8,722 bases of DNA from Chloroflexota bacterium (GTDB lineage: Bacteria > Chloroflexota > Limnocylindria > Limnocylindrales > CSP1-4): positions 1-8,722 of the forward strand of contig JAJYJR010000230.1 in NCBI GenBank assembly GCA_021789355.1, read 5' to 3'. Under the pieces are notes generated by a model. The model saw nothing but the letters and a program-made list of their open reading frames with translations, did no database searches and was not told the origin of the DNA. Both the position numbers and the translations under genes were made by a program. Below are positions 7,026 to 8,722 of the stretch, piece by piece (the stretch's first letter is position 1; every line of letters begins with the position of its first letter).

Positions 7026-7078
7026 GCCTGGCGGACCTCCTGCGCACGTGACGGCCGCGCCCACCGCCTGGCCTGGCA

Positions 7079-7267
7079 TCACCGGAGCCAGGCGCAGGCG
7101 AGGAGCGCGAGCACCACGATTCCCCCGACCACGAGCACGCGCGGATCGGCGGGCACCAGCGTGCCGAGCTGCCCGGCGGCGCCGGCGATGGCGTCGACGA
7201 TCCGCCCGACCGTGTTCGCGAAGAGCCCGCCCACCCCGGAACCGACGCTGTCGAGCAACCCGCCCAC
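7079..7267 (-). CDS. Possible small single-span membrane protein
   Basis: This is a 62-codon ORF starting with GTG at 7267. The N-terminal half is Gly-rich and amphipathic (GGLLDSVGSGVGGLF, then VGRIVDAIAGAAGQLG). A clear hydrophobic helix at 44-60 (VLVVGGIVVLALLACAW) ends with LR, giving the look of a C-terminally anchored small membrane protein. The stop lies 53 nt before the oxidoreductase start and overlaps an in-frame upstream ATG (TGATG), so the two may be co-transcribed. A TAGGCT hexamer on the complement (7315 down to 7310) could be its -10. The ribosome site is weak (a G-rich run, no clean GGAGG). I do not recognise a family. High GC makes chance ORFs common, so it may not be real; the coherent hydrophobic segment is the main argument for it. 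Confidence 0.45.
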   Translation of the reverse strand: MGGLLDSVGSGVGGLFANTVGRIVDAIAGAAGQLGTLVPADPRVLVVGGIVVLALLACAWLR

Positions 7268-7385
7268 GTTCCGCCCCCGACCGCCCGCGGCCCATGCCGC
7301 GTTCGGCGCAGCCTACCCCACGCCGGCCGGCGCGGCGAGTGCCAACCTCGAAAGCGCCGTCGTCCCTCGACGCGCGGCAGTGGCC

Positions 7386-7439
7386 GCACGATCGTCTCCG
7401 CCCGCACGATCGTCTCCGCCCGCACGATCGTCTCCGCCC
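7386..7439. repeat. Three perfect 18-bp tandem repeats
   Basis: The unit GCACGATCGTCTCCGCCC occurs three times without mismatch at 7386-7403, 7404-7421 and 7422-7439. Each unit carries the 8-bp palindrome ACGATCGT, so identical palindromes are spaced 18 bp apart. A partial match (GCGGCACGAGACG) follows. The array lies in the divergent region between the oxidoreductase side and the decarboxylase gene, about 120 bp before the decarboxylase start. It might be a regulator-binding array or a slippage-prone microsatellite. The rest of 7268-7557 shows no gene I trust. Confidence 0.85.
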
Positions 7440-7545
7440 GCGGCACGAGACGTCCACGTCGTGGGTGGCCGCATCGAGGTCCGCGGCGCGGTGGTGCGCG
7501 ATCGAGACCTGCCGCTCACCGCCGGCCGCCGCATCGTCGCCTCGA

Positions 7546-7551
7546 TAGACT
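7546..7551 (+). promoter_or_regulatory. Candidate -10 box for a leaderless decarboxylase mRNA
   Basis: TAGACT (TANNNT type) ends six bases before the ATG at 7558, with no Shine-Dalgarno between. This spacing predicts transcription starting at the A of the start codon. No clear -35 is seen. Confidence 0.5.
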
Positions 7552-7557
7552 CTGCGA

Positions 7558-8722
7558 ATGACTCCGACCGTTCCCGATCCCTCCTCGCCATCGCTCGACG
7601 ACGAGGCGCTCCGCACGGCCTTCGGCACGCTGGACCTCGCCCAGTCATCGGGGCACGGCGACATGGACCCCGAGACGTTCCGCCGGTCGGCCCACGCGGT
7701 GGCCGACCTGATGGCCGACTACCTGGCGCACGTCGAGCATTTCCCGGTCCTGCCGGACGTCGAGCCCGGCGAGCTGCGTTCGCGCTTCCCCGCCGATCCA
7801 CCCGAGCGGCCGGAGCCGCTGGGCGACGTCCTGGCCGACTACCGGGCGCTGGTCGAGCCGAACATCACGCACTGGCAGCACCCGGCGTTCTTCGCCTACT
7901 TCGCCAGCAGCGGGTCCGCGCCGGGCATCCTCGGCGAGATGCTCATGGCGACGCTGGTGGGGAACGCCATGCTCTGGCGGACCTCGCCGGTCGCGACCGA
8001 GCTCGAGGAAGTCACCATCGGGTGGCTGCGCCAGGGGCTCGGGCTGCCCGACGCCTTCGACGGCTTCTTCACCGACACCGCCTCGACGAGTAGCCTCATC
8101 GGGCTCGCCGGCGCGCGCCAGGCGGTCGGCGGCACCGATGCCTCCGCCGACGGGCTGGCCGGCCACCCCGCCCTCCGCATCTACGCCTCGACGGAGGCGC
8201 ACAGCTCGATCGAGAAGGCGGCCATGACGCTCGGCATCGGGCGCGCCGGCACCCGCCGGATCGCGGTCGACGGCGCGTACCGCATGGACCCGGCGGCGCT
8301 GGAGGCGGCCATCCGCGAGGACCGCGCCGCGGGACACGTCCCCTGCGCGGTGGTGGCGACCATCGGCACCACCGGCCCCACGTCGATCGACCCGACGCCG
8401 GCCATCGCGGAGATCGCCGAGCGAGAGGGGCTGTGGCTGCACGTTGACGCGGCCTACGCCGGCGCGACCGCGCTGCTCCCCGAACGGCGCTGGCCTTTCG
8501 CCGGGTGGGAGCGCGCGGACTCGATCGTGGTGAACCCGCACAAGTGGCTCTTCACGCCGCTGGACGCGTCGCTGTTCCTGACGCGCCGGCCCGAAGTCGT
8601 GCGTGCCGCGTTCAGCCTGGTGCCGGAGTACCTGCGGACGCTCGACCGGGAGCGTGCGGTGCACGACTTCAACGAGTACACCCCGCAGCTGGGGCGGCGC
8701 TTCCGCGCCCTGAAGATGTGGA
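7558..8722 (+). CDS. Group II PLP-dependent (aromatic L-amino-acid-type) decarboxylase, 3' partial
   Basis: The frame is open from ATG 7558 to the window edge (388 codons). The family is usually about 470-500 residues, so roughly the last 80-110 are missing. Motifs in order are the N-terminal DPETFRRSAH helix, THWQHPAFFAYF (104-115), WRTSPVATELE (140-150), TDTASTSSLIGLAGAR (172-187), AHSSIEKAA with H215 expected to stack on the PLP ring, ATIGTTGPTSIDP, HVDAAYAG with D297 contacting the pyridine nitrogen, and the Schiff-base lysine K329 in VNPHKWLF. The enzyme would remove CO2 from an aromatic amino acid such as Tyr, Trp, Phe or DOPA to give an amine; the substrate is not decidable here, and some members are aldehyde synthases. 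The first 30 residues are extra and Pro/Ser-rich. A -10 box six bases before the ATG suggests a leaderless mRNA, and 18-bp repeats lie upstream. Confidence 0.93.
   Translation, partial: MTPTVPDPSSPSLDDEALRTAFGTLDLAQSSGHGDMDPETFRRSAHAVADLMADYLAHVEHFPVLPDVEPGELRSRFPADPPERPEPLGDVLADYRALVEPNITHWQHPAFFAYFASSGSAPGILGEMLMATLVGNAMLWRTSPVATELEEVTIGWLRQGLGLPDAFDGFFTDTASTSSLIGLAGARQAVGGTDASADGLAGHPALRIYASTEAHSSIEKAAMTLGIGRAGTRRIAVDGAYRMDPAALEAAIREDRAAGHVPCAVVATIGTTGPTSIDPTPAIAEIAEREGLWLHVDAAYAGATALLPERRWPFAGWERADSIVVNPHKWLFTPLDASLFLTRRPEVVRAAFSLVPEYLRTLDRERAVHDFNEYTPQLGRRFRALKMW

Noticed and set aside
7386..7439. CRISPR array
   Set aside because: Units are 18 bp, directly adjacent with no unique spacers, and no cas genes are present.
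7443..7557. Protein-like stretch VHVVGGRIEVRGAVVRD before the decarboxylase
   Set aside because: The frame looks coding-like for about 40 codons but has no credible start or ribosome site and runs without a stop into the wrong frame of the decarboxylase.
6291..8093. 600-codon plus-strand open frame
   Set aside because: It runs antisense through the oxidoreductase and out of frame through the decarboxylase. The decarboxylase motifs lie in another frame.

Overview
The window is high-GC DNA (roughly 70% by eye) from a bacterium I cannot place with certainty. Three things fit Chloroflexota (Ellin6529/Limnocylindria-like) or Actinobacteriota: an F420-type luciferase-like oxidoreductase, TANNNT -10 boxes placed only 6-8 nt before start codons (leaderless transcripts), and GTG starts with strong AAGGAG/GGAGG ribosome sites elsewhere. 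This placement is inference.

Layout. (1) Positions 7-1879, minus strand: a two-gene cysteine biosynthesis operon, cysE (serine O-acetyltransferase) then cysK (O-acetylserine sulfhydrylase). The cysK ribosome site lies in the 13-nt gap. (2) Positions 1880-2337 hold no convincing gene but much structure. The cysE Shine-Dalgarno has a perfect 8-nt complement about 60 nt upstream in the mRNA, preceded by four more hairpins. Further out are two tandem DosR/DevR-like boxes followed by a plus-strand TAACAT -10. (3) Positions 2338-3240: a decayed DUF234-type ATPase/nuclease gene, lacking its Walker A region, with an internal deletion plus frameshift and no proper end. (4) Positions 3389-3880: a small J-domain protein with a C-terminal DUF3820-like motif. 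(5) Positions 4014-6131, plus strand: a two-gene operon of a proline racemase-superfamily enzyme and an ornithine cyclodeaminase/mu-crystallin-family reductase. Together they suggest hydroxyproline or proline-derivative catabolism through delta1-pyrroline-2-carboxylate to L-proline. The first enzyme carries a Ser/Cys catalytic pair, not the Cys/Thr pair of the 3-hydroxyproline dehydratases. (6) Positions 6090-7025, minus strand: an LLM-class (probably F420-dependent) oxidoreductase. It converges on the reductase gene with a 42-bp 3' overlap and is preceded by a possible 62-residue single-span membrane protein. (7) Positions 7268-7557: a divergent intergenic region with three perfect 18-bp tandem repeats. 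(8) Positions 7558 to the window end, plus strand: a leaderless group II PLP-dependent (aromatic L-amino-acid-type) decarboxylase cut off by the window edge.

The coding content is mainly amino-acid metabolism. I see no defence island, CRISPR array or intact mobile element. The least explained parts are the structured cysE leader, the adjacent DosR-like promoter that now faces a dead gene, and the 18-bp repeats before the decarboxylase.
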